Of a stretch of DNA of 6,916 nt, positions 1-6,168 are shown piece after piece. A model generated the notes under the pieces. It saw only the letters and a program-made list of their open reading frames with translations, ran no database searches and had not been told where the DNA came from. The position numbers and the translations under genes were made by a program. The DNA comes from DASUSH01 sp050996575 (GTDB lineage Bacteria > Actinomycetota > Thermoleophilia > Solirubrobacterales > 70-9): the NCBI GenBank assembly GCA_050996575.1, contig JBPCRS010000088.1:1-6916 (forward strand), read 5' to 3'. How positions within the stretch are numbered: position 1 is the stretch's first letter; each line of letters starts with the position of its first letter.

Positions 1-1
1 G

Positions 2-172
2 ATCGTGCTCGTCGGCTGCTACTACGGCTACAACGCATCGGGCGGACCGGTGGGCGTCGGCACGGCGACGGCGAAGTCGATGCTCGTCAACATCGTCATG
101 GTCCACCTGATCGGGATGATGGGAACCTTGATCTTCTGGGGCGCGAACCCAAGAGCGCCAATCGGCGGTTGA
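2..172 (+). CDS. MlaE/YrbE-type lipid ABC transporter permease, C-terminal fragment
   Basis: Partial gene: the start lies off the left edge and only the last 56 residues are present. The reading frame opens IVLVGCYYGYNASGG, continues PVGVGTATAKSM and ends FWGANPRAPIGG before TGA at 170-172. The GYNASGGPVGVGTAT stretch matches the conserved C-terminal signature of MlaE/YrbE permeases, and the hydrophobic segment after it (about residues 28-46 of the fragment) is the last membrane helix. These permeases form the membrane core of the Mla/Mce-type lipid importers or exporters and pair with an MlaF-type ATPase. Here that ATPase follows after only 20 nt, which supports the assignment and a shared transcript. 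The direction of lipid transport and the substrate cannot be read from this fragment. Confidence 0.85.
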   Translation: MVLVGCYYGYNASGGPVGVGTATAKSMLVNIVMVHLIGMMGTLIFWGANPRAPIGG

Positions 173-178
173 TCGAAT

Positions 179-184
179 AGGAGA
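179..184 (+). promoter_or_regulatory. Ribosome binding site for the TTG-started ATPase gene
   Basis: AGGAGA lies 8 nt upstream of the TTG at 193. It decides the start. No in-frame ATG or GTG exists upstream of the ATPase core until the methionine at residue 118, which is already past the beginning of the nucleotide-binding domain. Confidence 0.7.
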
Positions 185-192
185 ACTGGAAA

Positions 193-1200
193 TTGGCTGA
201 CGACAGAACTGAGGAGCGCGCGCAGGAGCGGGACGCGGCAGCGGAGGTCGACGACCAGCGGGCACCCGACGACGCCGGCGCCGGCTACGACGATCCATCG
301 GCGGACGCGCCGCGCGGCGGCGAGGAGTACGTCGAACCCGCGCCCGAGCTCGGCACGCTGCACAAGGACTACTCGATTCCGGGGGTAAACCCCAAGGAAC
401 CGAACCCCTACGTCTGGCACACGGGCGAGAAACGCGACCACGGCGGCGAGGACGCGATCGAGATCATCGATCTGGTCAAGCAGTTCGGCCGGACGCGGAT
501 CCTCAACGGCCTCAACCTCGGCCTGCCCGACGACCAGATCTCGATGGTCCTCGGCCCCTCGGGAACCGGCAAGAGCGTGCTGATCAAGCACATCGTCGGC
601 TTGCTCTATCCGGACTCGGGCGACGTGCTCGTACATGGCGAGTCGGTCCCGAACATGACCGACGACGAGCTCTTCGAGATGCGCAAGAAGTTCGGCCTAC
701 TGTTCCAGGACGGCGCGCTGTTCGGCTCGATGAACGTCTTCGACAACACCTGCTTCCCGCTGCGCCAGCACACCGACAAGAGCGAAGAGGAGATCGCCGA
801 GATCTGCAACACCCGCCTTCAGGAGGTCGGTCTGGCCGAGGCGATGGACAAGATGCCGAACGAGCTTTCCGGGGGTATGCGAAAGCGCGCCGGCTTCGCC
901 CGAGCACTCGTGCTCGATCCGGCGATCGTCATGTTCGACGAGCCCGATTCGGGTCTCGACCCGGTCCGCACGGCGCTGCTCTGCGAGCTGATCCGCGAGG
1001 TCCACGAGGAGAACGGCGGCTGCTACATGGTGATCAGCCACGACCTCGGAACTGCCCGCCGGATCGCCGACTTCATCGCGGTGCTCTGGAAGGGCAAGAT
1101 CGTCGAATCCGGCCCCTCCTCCGAGCTGTTCGACTCCGAGAACCAGTTCGTCAACCAGTTCTTGAACGCGGAGACCGAAGGTCCCCTGGCGATGGACTGA
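193..1200 (+). CDS. MlaF/Mkl-type lipid ABC transporter ATP-binding protein with acidic N-terminal extension
   Basis: This is the cytoplasmic ATPase that would power the permease encoded just upstream. The 335-residue protein has a complete ABC core. Walker A is GPSGTGKS at 121-128, the Q-loop is in LFQDGALFGSM around Q172, the signature is LSGGM at 225-229, Walker B is IVMFDE at 245-250, the D-loop is SGLD at 253-256 and the switch histidine is H283. The LFQDGALFGS and LSGGMRKRAGFARAL wording is typical of the MlaF/Mkl subfamily rather than of general ABC importers. Family members usually begin close to the first beta-strand, which here is AIEIIDLVKQFG at about 88. The first 85 or so residues are therefore an extra tail, rich in Asp, Glu, Ala and Pro and probably disordered. 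The start is TTG with a good ribosome binding site. No Mce/MlaD gene is seen in the window, so the full complex is not visible. Confidence 0.93.
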   Translation: MADDRTEERAQERDAAAEVDDQRAPDDAGAGYDDPSADAPRGGEEYVEPAPELGTLHKDYSIPGVNPKEPNPYVWHTGEKRDHGGEDAIEIIDLVKQFGRTRILNGLNLGLPDDQISMVLGPSGTGKSVLIKHIVGLLYPDSGDVLVHGESVPNMTDDELFEMRKKFGLLFQDGALFGSMNVFDNTCFPLRQHTDKSEEEIAEICNTRLQEVGLAEAMDKMPNELSGGMRKRAGFARALVLDPAIVMFDEPDSGLDPVRTALLCELIREVHEENGGCYMVISHDLGTARRIADFIAVLWKGKIVESGPSSELFDSENQFVNQFLNAETEGPLAMD

Positions 1201-1236
1201 GGACGACTGGGGCCGCCGCATCTCGGCGTCCTCGGC

Positions 1237-1283
1237 CGATCGCCTCGCTCACGTACAAAAACGTACGCTCGCTTCGGCGATCG
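1237..1283. repeat. Imperfect palindrome with tandem ACGTAC blocks in the gap before the exporter
   Basis: The 136-nt gap between the ATPase stop and the exporter start contains outer arms CGATCGCC (1237-1244) and GGCGATCG (1276-1283) that pair perfectly over 8 bp. Inner arms CGTAC (1252-1256) and GTACG (1263-1267) surround an A-rich loop. The same centre reads as two direct ACGTAC copies (1251-1256 and 1261-1266) separated by AAAA, so their spacing is exactly 10 bp. There is no T-run after it, so it is not a classical intrinsic terminator. It may be an operator for the exporter operon, a folded transcript end, or a copy of a dispersed intergenic palindrome. The sequence alone does not decide. 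Confidence 0.6.
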
Positions 1284-1323
1284 ACCTGCGTCCTTGACCT
1301 GCTCGGCCACAGTCGCCCTCACC

Positions 1324-1329
1324 TAACCT
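1324..1329 (+). promoter_or_regulatory. Putative -10 element of a leaderless exporter promoter
   Basis: TAACCT fits the TANNNT form and ends 7 nt before the GTG at 1337, which would place the transcription start at or next to the start codon. No Shine-Dalgarno sequence precedes this GTG. A TTGACC at 1294-1299 resembles a -35 box, but the 24-nt spacing is too long for the usual sigma factor arrangement, so it is not claimed as a partner. Confidence 0.35.
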
Positions 1330-1336
1330 CTTTGCG

Positions 1337-4018
1337 GTGAGCGAATTCTTCTCTCGTGTGGCTGCGGCGGCTGCGTCCCGTCGCGCCGCTGTGGTTACCG
1401 CGGCAATCCTGCTTGCGGTGATCGGGGTTGTTGCGGCGCTGCGGCTCGAGACCGACGCTTCGACGGCGACGCTGGTCGATCGCGGATCGGAGACGTTCGA
1501 GGCGACCGAGAAGCTGAAGCAGGAGTTCGGCGACGACGCGATCACCGTGCTCGTGCAGAGCGACGGGCGCCACGACCTCCAGGACATCATGCTGACCGAG
1601 GACCTCGGCCAGCTGCTGCGGCTCGAGGGCTGTCTTGCCGGAGCCACGCCGGCCGGCGAGGAGGCAGCCGCGCCCGCCTGCGCCGAGCTCGCCCGAAGCG
1701 ACGCGGTTCGCGTCGTCTACGGACCGGCGACCTTTCTCAACCAGGCCGTCGCTCAGGCCGAGCGCTTCCTCAACGAGCAATCGGAGGCGACTCTCGCCGA
1801 GGCCAGGGCGACAGCGGCCGGGGCGGTCGAGACGGCGAGAGCGCAGGGCCTCAACAAGGGGCAGGCTGAGCAGGCCGGGCTCAGCGCTGGCCAGGCGGTG
1901 CTCGGCGAGTTCCAGAATCGGCTGCTTCAGATCGCCGTCCGCTATGGCCAGACCGGCCTGCCCTCGATCGACGACCCGCAGTTCGTCAGCCAGGTCGTCT
2001 TCGACAACCGGCTCGGCGCCGGCGAGCCAAAGTCGCGCTTCGCCTACCTCTTTCCGAGTCCGGAGTCGGCGCTGATCTCGGTTCGGCTTCAGCCCGGCCT
2101 GAGCGGCGAGGAGCGTGACGAGACGATCGCGCTGATCCGCGAGGCGACCGGCGAGACGACCTTCGCGCTCGAGAGCGCCGGCTACTCGGTCAGCGGCGTT
2201 CCGGTCGTCGTCCAGGAGCTGGGAGGGGAGTTCCGCGGCGAGATCTTCGTCCTGCTCGCGGCGGCGCTGGTGGTCATGGCGCTCGTTCTGACGCTGGTCT
2301 TCGGACCGCCGCTTCGGCTCCTGCCGCTGCTCTTGGCACTGATCGCCTCCGCCGTTACGTTCGGCGTTCTCTCACTGACCGGGGGCTCGCTGACGATGGC
2401 GTCGATCGCGGTGCTGCCGGTCTTGATTGGGCTCGCGGTCGACTACTCGATCCAGTTCCAGGCGCGATTCCGCGAGGCGATCGCCGCCGACGAGCCGGCG
2501 CTGGCGGCGGCGCGCACGGCGGCGTCGCGCGGTGGCCCGGTGATCGCCACCGCCGCGCTCGCCACCGCTGCCGGCTTCCTCGTCCTCCTGCTCTCACCGG
2601 TGCCGATGGTCCGCGGTTTCGGCGTCCTTCTCGTCGTCGGCATCTTCTTCGCCCTCGTCGCGGCGCTGACGGTCGGCTTCGCTCTGCTCGTCGGCGCCTC
2701 GGCTCGCGGTGAGCCACGCACGCGTACCCCCGCGCGATTGACCGCGGCCGGCAAGCGCCTGCGTGCCTCGGGGCCCGCGCAGCGTGTCTTCGCCGCGCGC
2801 GCGGCTGCCGGCGACGCCTGCCGGCGCCTCACCAACCGCGCTCTCGCGATTTCGGTCGCTCGGCCGGGCCGCGTTTTGCTCGTCGCCGCGGTGCTCGCGG
2901 TCGCCGGCTGGGTCGCCGGCACTCGCACCGAAGTTGTCTCCGATCTGCGCGAACTCGTCCCCGCGGCGGTGCTCGAGCGCGCGGGCGTCGACGAGATCCA
3001 GGACGAGACCGGCGTCTCGGGCGAGCTCAACGTGATCGTCGAAGCCGAGGACCTCACCGACCCCGCGGTAGTCGCCTGGATGGCGGACCTGAAGCAGCGG
3101 GTCCTCCAGCGCGGCGGCTTCGGCGGTGAGTTCCCGAGCTGCGAGGCGGCCCAGGTGTGCCCGCAGATCGCGCTCTCCGACCTCTTCACCGACGGCTCCG
3201 GCGCGCTCGACAAGGAGCGGATCGAAACGATCCTCGACGCGGTCCCGCCGTACTTCTCGCAGGCGGTGATCACCCGAGAGGACGACGGTGCGCTCGGCAA
3301 CGTCGCCAACATCGCGTTCGGGATCCGCGTGATGCCGCTCGAGGAGCAGAAGACCCTGGTCGATGCGATTCGCGCCGAGATCGACCCGGCCGGAAGCGCG
3401 AACGATCCGCCGCCGGGGGTCGATGCGCGCGTGGCCGGACTGCCCGCGCTCGTCGCCGACGCCAACGCCGAGCTCTCCGACAGCCGCTACCTGCTGACGA
3501 TCGCCGGCCTGCTCGCCGTCGCGTTCGTCCTGCTCGCCGTCTACCGCTCGCTCAACCGGGCACTCGTGCCGCTGGTCCCGATCGCGCTGGCGATCGGGTG
3601 GTCGGCGTTGGTCCTCTGGGCGATGGGGGTGCCGCTGAACCCGATGTCGGCGACTCTCGGCGCGCTCGTGATCGCGATCGCGACCGAGTTCAGCGTCATC
3701 CTCTCCGCCCGCTTTCGCGAGGAGCGCCGGTCCGGACTCTCGCTTGGCGAGGCACTGCGGCGTACCTATGCCCGCACCGGGACCGCGGTGCTTGCCTCCG
3801 GCGTCACCGCGATCGCCGGTTTCGCCGTTCTCGCTCTGTCCGATATCCGCATGCTGCGTGACTTCGGCCTGGTCACCGTCGTCGACCTCGGCGTCGCCCT
3901 GGTCGGCGTCATGATTGTCCTCCCGGCTGCGCTGGTCTTCGCCGAAAGCCGCGCGGTCCGGACGCGCAGTGCCGGCGCAACGCCGCGGCGGCTGATCCCG
4001 GCGAAGCTGCGCCGCTGA
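1337..4018 (+). CDS. MMPL/RND-superfamily exporter (HAE3-like), predicted 12 membrane helices
   Basis: This is a proton-driven exporter of the RND superfamily, resembling the MMPL and HAE3 groups that move hydrophobic compounds or lipids. The 893-residue chain is a two-fold repeat. Helix 1 is at about 17-35 and an outer domain at 36-301. Helices 2-6 lie between 302 and 453, followed by an Arg-rich cytoplasmic linker (454-510). Helix 7 is at 512-528, a second outer domain at 529-716, and helices 8-12 lie between 717 and 866. Helix 4 carries the proton-relay motif GLAVDYS (D369, Y370). The matching place in helix 10 reads IATEFS, with E784 and F785. The first outer domain has an Ala/Gln-rich probable coiled coil at 135-205. 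Cysteine pairs sit at C99/C115 and C602/C608. The start is GTG with no ribosome binding site, so leaderless translation is likely. It leads a three-gene unit. The substrate is unknown; the neighbouring Mla-type genes hint at lipids. Confidence 0.9.
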   Translation: MSEFFSRVAAAAASRRAAVVTAAILLAVIGVVAALRLETDASTATLVDRGSETFEATEKLKQEFGDDAITVLVQSDGRHDLQDIMLTEDLGQLLRLEGCLAGATPAGEEAAAPACAELARSDAVRVVYGPATFLNQAVAQAERFLNEQSEATLAEARATAAGAVETARAQGLNKGQAEQAGLSAGQAVLGEFQNRLLQIAVRYGQTGLPSIDDPQFVSQVVFDNRLGAGEPKSRFAYLFPSPESALISVRLQPGLSGEERDETIALIREATGETTFALESAGYSVSGVPVVVQELGGEFRGEIFVLLAAALVVMALVLTLVFGPPLRLLPLLLALIASAVTFGVLSLTGGSLTMASIAVLPVLIGLAVDYSIQFQARFREAIAADEPALAAARTAASRGGPVIATAALATAAGFLVLLLSPVPMVRGFGVLLVVGIFFALVAALTVGFALLVGASARGEPRTRTPARLTAAGKRLRASGPAQRVFAARAAAGDACRRLTNRALAISVARPGRVLLVAAVLAVAGWVAGTRTEVVSDLRELVPAAVLERAGVDEIQDETGVSGELNVIVEAEDLTDPAVVAWMADLKQRVLQRGGFGGEFPSCEAAQVCPQIALSDLFTDGSGALDKERIETILDAVPPYFSQAVITREDDGALGNVANIAFGIRVMPLEEQKTLVDAIRAEIDPAGSANDPPPGVDARVAGLPALVADANAELSDSRYLLTIAGLLAVAFVLLAVYRSLNRALVPLVPIALAIGWSALVLWAMGVPLNPMSATLGALVIAIATEFSVILSARFREERRSGLSLGEALRRTYARTGTAVLASGVTAIAGFAVLALSDIRMLRDFGLVTVVDLGVALVGVMIVLPAALVFAESRAVRTRSAGATPRRLIPAKLRR

Positions 4019-4030
4019 GTGCTCATCTAG

Positions 4031-4798
4031 ATGTCATCCGAGGGCGAACCCGGCGACGATCGCTCCGGCGAGGCGCCGGAGCGCAAGCCTCCGCGCGGGC
4101 TCGCCAGTCGTGAGACCCAGGCGCCGGCGCGGCGCTATTCGCTCTACGTCGGCCTCGTCTTCGTCGCGCTGGCGATCTTCGCGTTCGTCAACACGCGGCT
4201 GACCCGGGATAGCGACAGCGGCATTCTCGACTCGAGCCCGGCCGACCAGGGCGCACCGCTCGCCCCATTCTCGGTGCCGGAGGCGCTCGGTTCGCTCGAG
4301 GGCGACGCGAACGTGTTCCAGGACGATTGCCAGACCTCGAGCAACCCGTGTCCCGCCGAGGACGTCCGCACACCGGCCTGCGAGGTCGAGGGCGACGAAG
4401 TGATCCGGGTCTGCGACCTCTTCGCCCGCCCGCTCGTGATCTCGTTCTGGTTCACCCGCGGCGGTGATTGCCTGCCGAGCCAGGACGCCTTCGACGACGC
4501 CGCCGGGCGTTACGGTGATGAGGTGAACTTCCTCTCCGTCAACGTTCGCGACGACCGCGAGGAGGTGCGGCAGATCATCGAGGATCGTGGCTGGCAGGTG
4601 CCTGTCGGCTACGACGCCGACGGCGCCGTCTCCAGCCTCTACAGGGTCGGAGGCTGTCCGACGCTGGCCTTTGCCTACCCCGGCGGCATCCTCGCCGGTG
4701 GGGCCGCCGGCGAGGCCGAGCTCGAACCCGAGGCGCTCGACGAGCAGATCGACTCACTTATCGCCGACTCGCGCCGGAGGGCGGTGGCGAGCCGATGA
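4031..4798 (+). CDS. Membrane-anchored thioredoxin-fold (TlpA-like) protein with a degenerate GxxC active site
   Basis: Predicted single-pass protein of 255 residues. A charged N-terminal cytoplasmic stretch (1-35) is followed by one hydrophobic helix at about 36-54 and an outward-facing thioredoxin-like domain. The fold is recognised from LVISFWFTRGGDC (135-147), NFLSVNVRDDREEVRQI, the VPVGYDADGAVSSLYRVGG stretch and the cis-proline loop GCPTLAF (208-214). Aligned to a TlpA FWATWCxxC site, the first cysteine is G144 and only C147 remains. Another cysteine, C209, lies immediately before the cis-proline P210. Four more (C100, C107, C117, C128) lie between the anchor and the core. Classical CxxC reductase chemistry is therefore unlikely. 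C147-C209 chemistry, a structural disulfide or a non-redox role are all possible. The gene begins 12 nt after the exporter and has no clear ribosome binding site. It overlaps the next gene by 4 nt (ATGA), so it is probably cotranscribed with both. Confidence 0.8.
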   Translation: MSSEGEPGDDRSGEAPERKPPRGLASRETQAPARRYSLYVGLVFVALAIFAFVNTRLTRDSDSGILDSSPADQGAPLAPFSVPEALGSLEGDANVFQDDCQTSSNPCPAEDVRTPACEVEGDEVIRVCDLFARPLVISFWFTRGGDCLPSQDAFDDAAGRYGDEVNFLSVNVRDDREEVRQIIEDRGWQVPVGYDADGAVSSLYRVGGCPTLAFAYPGGILAGGAAGEAELEPEALDEQIDSLIADSRRRAVASR

Positions 4799-5493
4799 GT
4801 GAGTCGATCGACGACGTCCTGCGGGCGGTCGAGCAGCGCAGCGCGCCGCGGGCGGAGGTTGAGTCGACGCCCGGATTTGTCTCCGAGGAGCTTGCCGAGG
4901 AGTTCCCCGGCCTCGCGATTCGCCGGCTTTTGGTCGAGCGCGGCTCGGGCCGCAGTCCGAAGGCGGTCAAGGGCCGGTTGCAGGAGCTCTCCGACAAGTT
5001 TGCGGGCGCGCAGGCGATCACCCTGCGCCAGAAGCCGATCCCGTGGGCGTACCGGGTCTTCTTTCGCCACATCGGCCTCGACCCGGACCATACGCTGACT
5101 CCGGTCGAGGAGCTCTCGCTCGAGCGGATGAAGCAGGGCCGGTTCAAGAGCCAGAACCTGCTCGACGACGCGCTCACGATCGCGATCATCGAGTCCGGTG
5201 TGGCGCTGTGTGCCTTCGATGCCGACAAGCTGACCGGGGCCCACCTGAGCCTGCGCGGATCGACGCCGGAGGAGACGCTCGAGGGCAAGCCCGGAGTGCT
5301 GCCCACCGGGACTCTCGTGATCGCCGACGAGGCGCGCCCGCTCGCGCTCCTGTTCGGCGCGACGGCCGAAGATCGCGGCGTCCATCCGCGGACGAAGCGG
5401 ACGCTGCTCGTTGCGATCCAGGTCAAGGGAGTCCCCGACGCGGTCGCCGAGGAGGCGCTCTGGGTCGCGGCGACGATGATGCGGAGCGCATAG
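4795..5493 (+). CDS. Stand-alone B3/B4-domain protein (PheRS beta-subunit related)
   Basis: This 232-residue soluble protein resembles the B3/B4 domain of the phenylalanyl-tRNA synthetase beta subunit, known also as a free-standing family (COG3382 type). The supporting stretch begins at PWAYRVFFRHIGLDP (83-97). It continues through RFKSQNLLDDALTIAIIESGVALCAFDADKL (116-146), where family members have a conserved Asn and an h-x-x-F-D motif, and through HLSLRG (150-155). It ends in TGTLVIADEARPLALLFG (171-188) and a late strand-helix pair TLLVAIQVKGVPDAVAEEAL. In synthetases this domain edits mischarged tRNA. The role of free-standing members is unsettled, so editing or RNA binding is only a possibility here. 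No catalytic synthetase module, signal peptide or membrane helix is present. The ATG lies in an ATGA overlap with the upstream stop, with GGAGG at 4776-4780 as a distant possible ribosome site. Its coupling to membrane genes is not explained by the family. Confidence 0.82.
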   Translation: MSESIDDVLRAVEQRSAPRAEVESTPGFVSEELAEEFPGLAIRRLLVERGSGRSPKAVKGRLQELSDKFAGAQAITLRQKPIPWAYRVFFRHIGLDPDHTLTPVEELSLERMKQGRFKSQNLLDDALTIAIIESGVALCAFDADKLTGAHLSLRGSTPEETLEGKPGVLPTGTLVIADEARPLALLFGATAEDRGVHPRTKRTLLVAIQVKGVPDAVAEEALWVAATMMRSA

Positions 5494-5582
5494 CCACCGC
5501 CCCAAACCACCTTGCCCTGGATTCGGAGAACCGCGATCGGTAAGCTTTCAGGCTCAGTTCGCTGACGAAAGGTTTTCGTTTC
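5494..5582 (+). promoter_or_regulatory. Intergenic leader of the DUF-like gene: possible -10, ribosome site and small hairpins
   Basis: TAAGCT at 5541-5546 fits a TANNNT -10 box, with a poor -35 candidate TGGATT (5518-5523) 17 nt upstream. AAAGG at 5568-5572 lies 10 nt before the ATG at 5583. Two exclusive small hairpins both cover that ribosome site. One is CTTTC (5545-5549) with GAAAG (5567-5571), enclosing CAG-TTCG-CTG. The other is ACGAAA (5565-5570) with TTTCGT (5574-5579). No terminator with a T-run is seen for the operon ending at 5493. Confidence 0.3.
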
Positions 5583-6116
5583 ATGACCGAGCTTCTTCTC
5601 GGGTACGACACGCCGCAAGGTCCTCAGGTTCCGCGCCGTCCGACCGCGCTCGACTTCAAGGACGCCGAGCGCCGCATGCGGAGCGACCTGCGCGGGCAGA
5701 TCGCCTCGCTCGAGCACCAGCTCGCCGAGCTCTTCGCGACCGCCTTTCCGCGGCGCGGCATCGAGTACGCGGTCGCGGCGGCGGGCGGCCCGCGGATCCT
5801 CGGCGTCGCCGAGCTCGAGTCGGTGCGCGACGGCCTTGCGGTCCGGTTGCGCGACGCGCAGGACGAGCTCTCGCGCCGCACCTACATCGAGGAGCGAAAT
5901 CGCGAGACGCTCGAGCGGATGATCGCCGAGCCGAGCCGTTTCCGCTGGCTGCAGATCTCGAACGACGACGTCGGCGAGCGCGGCTGCAAGCACTGGCACG
6001 CCCGACCCCGCTGGGGCCCGATCGGCCTCTTCCTCAACTGGTGGCGGGTGAAGCTCTCCTCCGGTTGCCCCTTAGCCGGGGGGCGCGGCCTCGCCGCGTC
6101 CCGCACAAAGACTTGA
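5583..6116 (+). CDS. Conserved hypothetical protein with helical core and WHxRPR...SSGCPL C-terminal block
   Basis: No function can be assigned. The 177-residue product has no signal peptide or convincing membrane helix. Residues 22-55 form a charged, probably coiled-coil helix (DFKDAERRMRSDLRGQIASLEHQL). A second charged helical stretch runs from about 76 to 117 and looks like another coiled coil. The C-terminal third is different: RWLQISNDDVGERGCKHWHARPR (121-143), then WGPIGLFLNWWRVKLSSGCPLAG (144-166). C135, H137, H139 and C162 could form a metal or redox site, but this is inference. I recall similar C-termini in other Thermoleophilia-like actinobacterial proteins, so it is probably a lineage family. 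The start ATG has AAAGG 10 nt upstream. The last dozen codons lie inside a very strong hairpin, so the tail GGRGLAASRTKT may be constrained by RNA rather than by protein function. It stands alone, with 89 nt before it and 62 nt after it. Confidence 0.75.
   Translation: MTELLLGYDTPQGPQVPRRPTALDFKDAERRMRSDLRGQIASLEHQLAELFATAFPRRGIEYAVAAAGGPRILGVAELESVRDGLAVRLRDAQDELSRRTYIEERNRETLERMIAEPSRFRWLQISNDDVGERGCKHWHARPRWGPIGLFLNWWRVKLSSGCPLAGGRGLAASRTKT
6080..6102 (+). terminator. Strong GC hairpin overlapping the 3' end of the hypothetical gene
   Basis: GGGGCGCGGC (6080-6089) pairs with GCCGCGTCCC (6093-6102) over 10 bp with a single G-U pair and a 3-nt CTC loop. It lies inside the coding sequence, ending 14 nt before the last base of the stop codon. 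It is followed by GCACAAAG rather than a T-run, so it would be a non-canonical terminator or an mRNA end-protection structure. Confidence 0.35.
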
Positions 6117-6162
6117 ACTAGATGCACGCACGCCTGTACGCGCGGTCGTGGAATCAACCATC

Positions 6163-6168
6163 TAGACC
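6163..6168 (+). promoter_or_regulatory. Putative -10 element for the small membrane protein gene
   Basis: TAGACC ends 10 nt before the ATG at 6179, with no Shine-Dalgarno between them, so the transcript would be leaderless or nearly so. No convincing -35 box is seen. The arrangement resembles the TAACCT element before the exporter start at 1337. Confidence 0.3.

Noticed and set aside
1294..1299. TTGACC as the -35 box of the exporter promoter
   Set aside because: The nearest usable -10-like element (TAACCT at 1324) is 24 nt away, outside the normal 16-19 nt spacing.
2443..3465. 340-codon open frame on the minus strand inside the exporter gene
   Set aside because: The product is Ser/Thr/Ala/Arg-rich with no recognisable motif, while the + strand frame encodes clear MMPL helices throughout.
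3157..3861. 234-codon + strand frame offset within the exporter
   Set aside because: An Arg/Ala/Asp-rich frame-shifted reading of the exporter with no start signal. The exporter frame is intact across the region, so there is no frameshift to explain.
4758..5999. 413-codon open frame on the minus strand spanning two + strand genes
   Set aside because: It lies opposite the B3/B4 gene and the hypothetical gene. Its translation is Arg/Ser/Ala-rich low-complexity text with no family features, as expected of an antisense shadow in GC-rich DNA.
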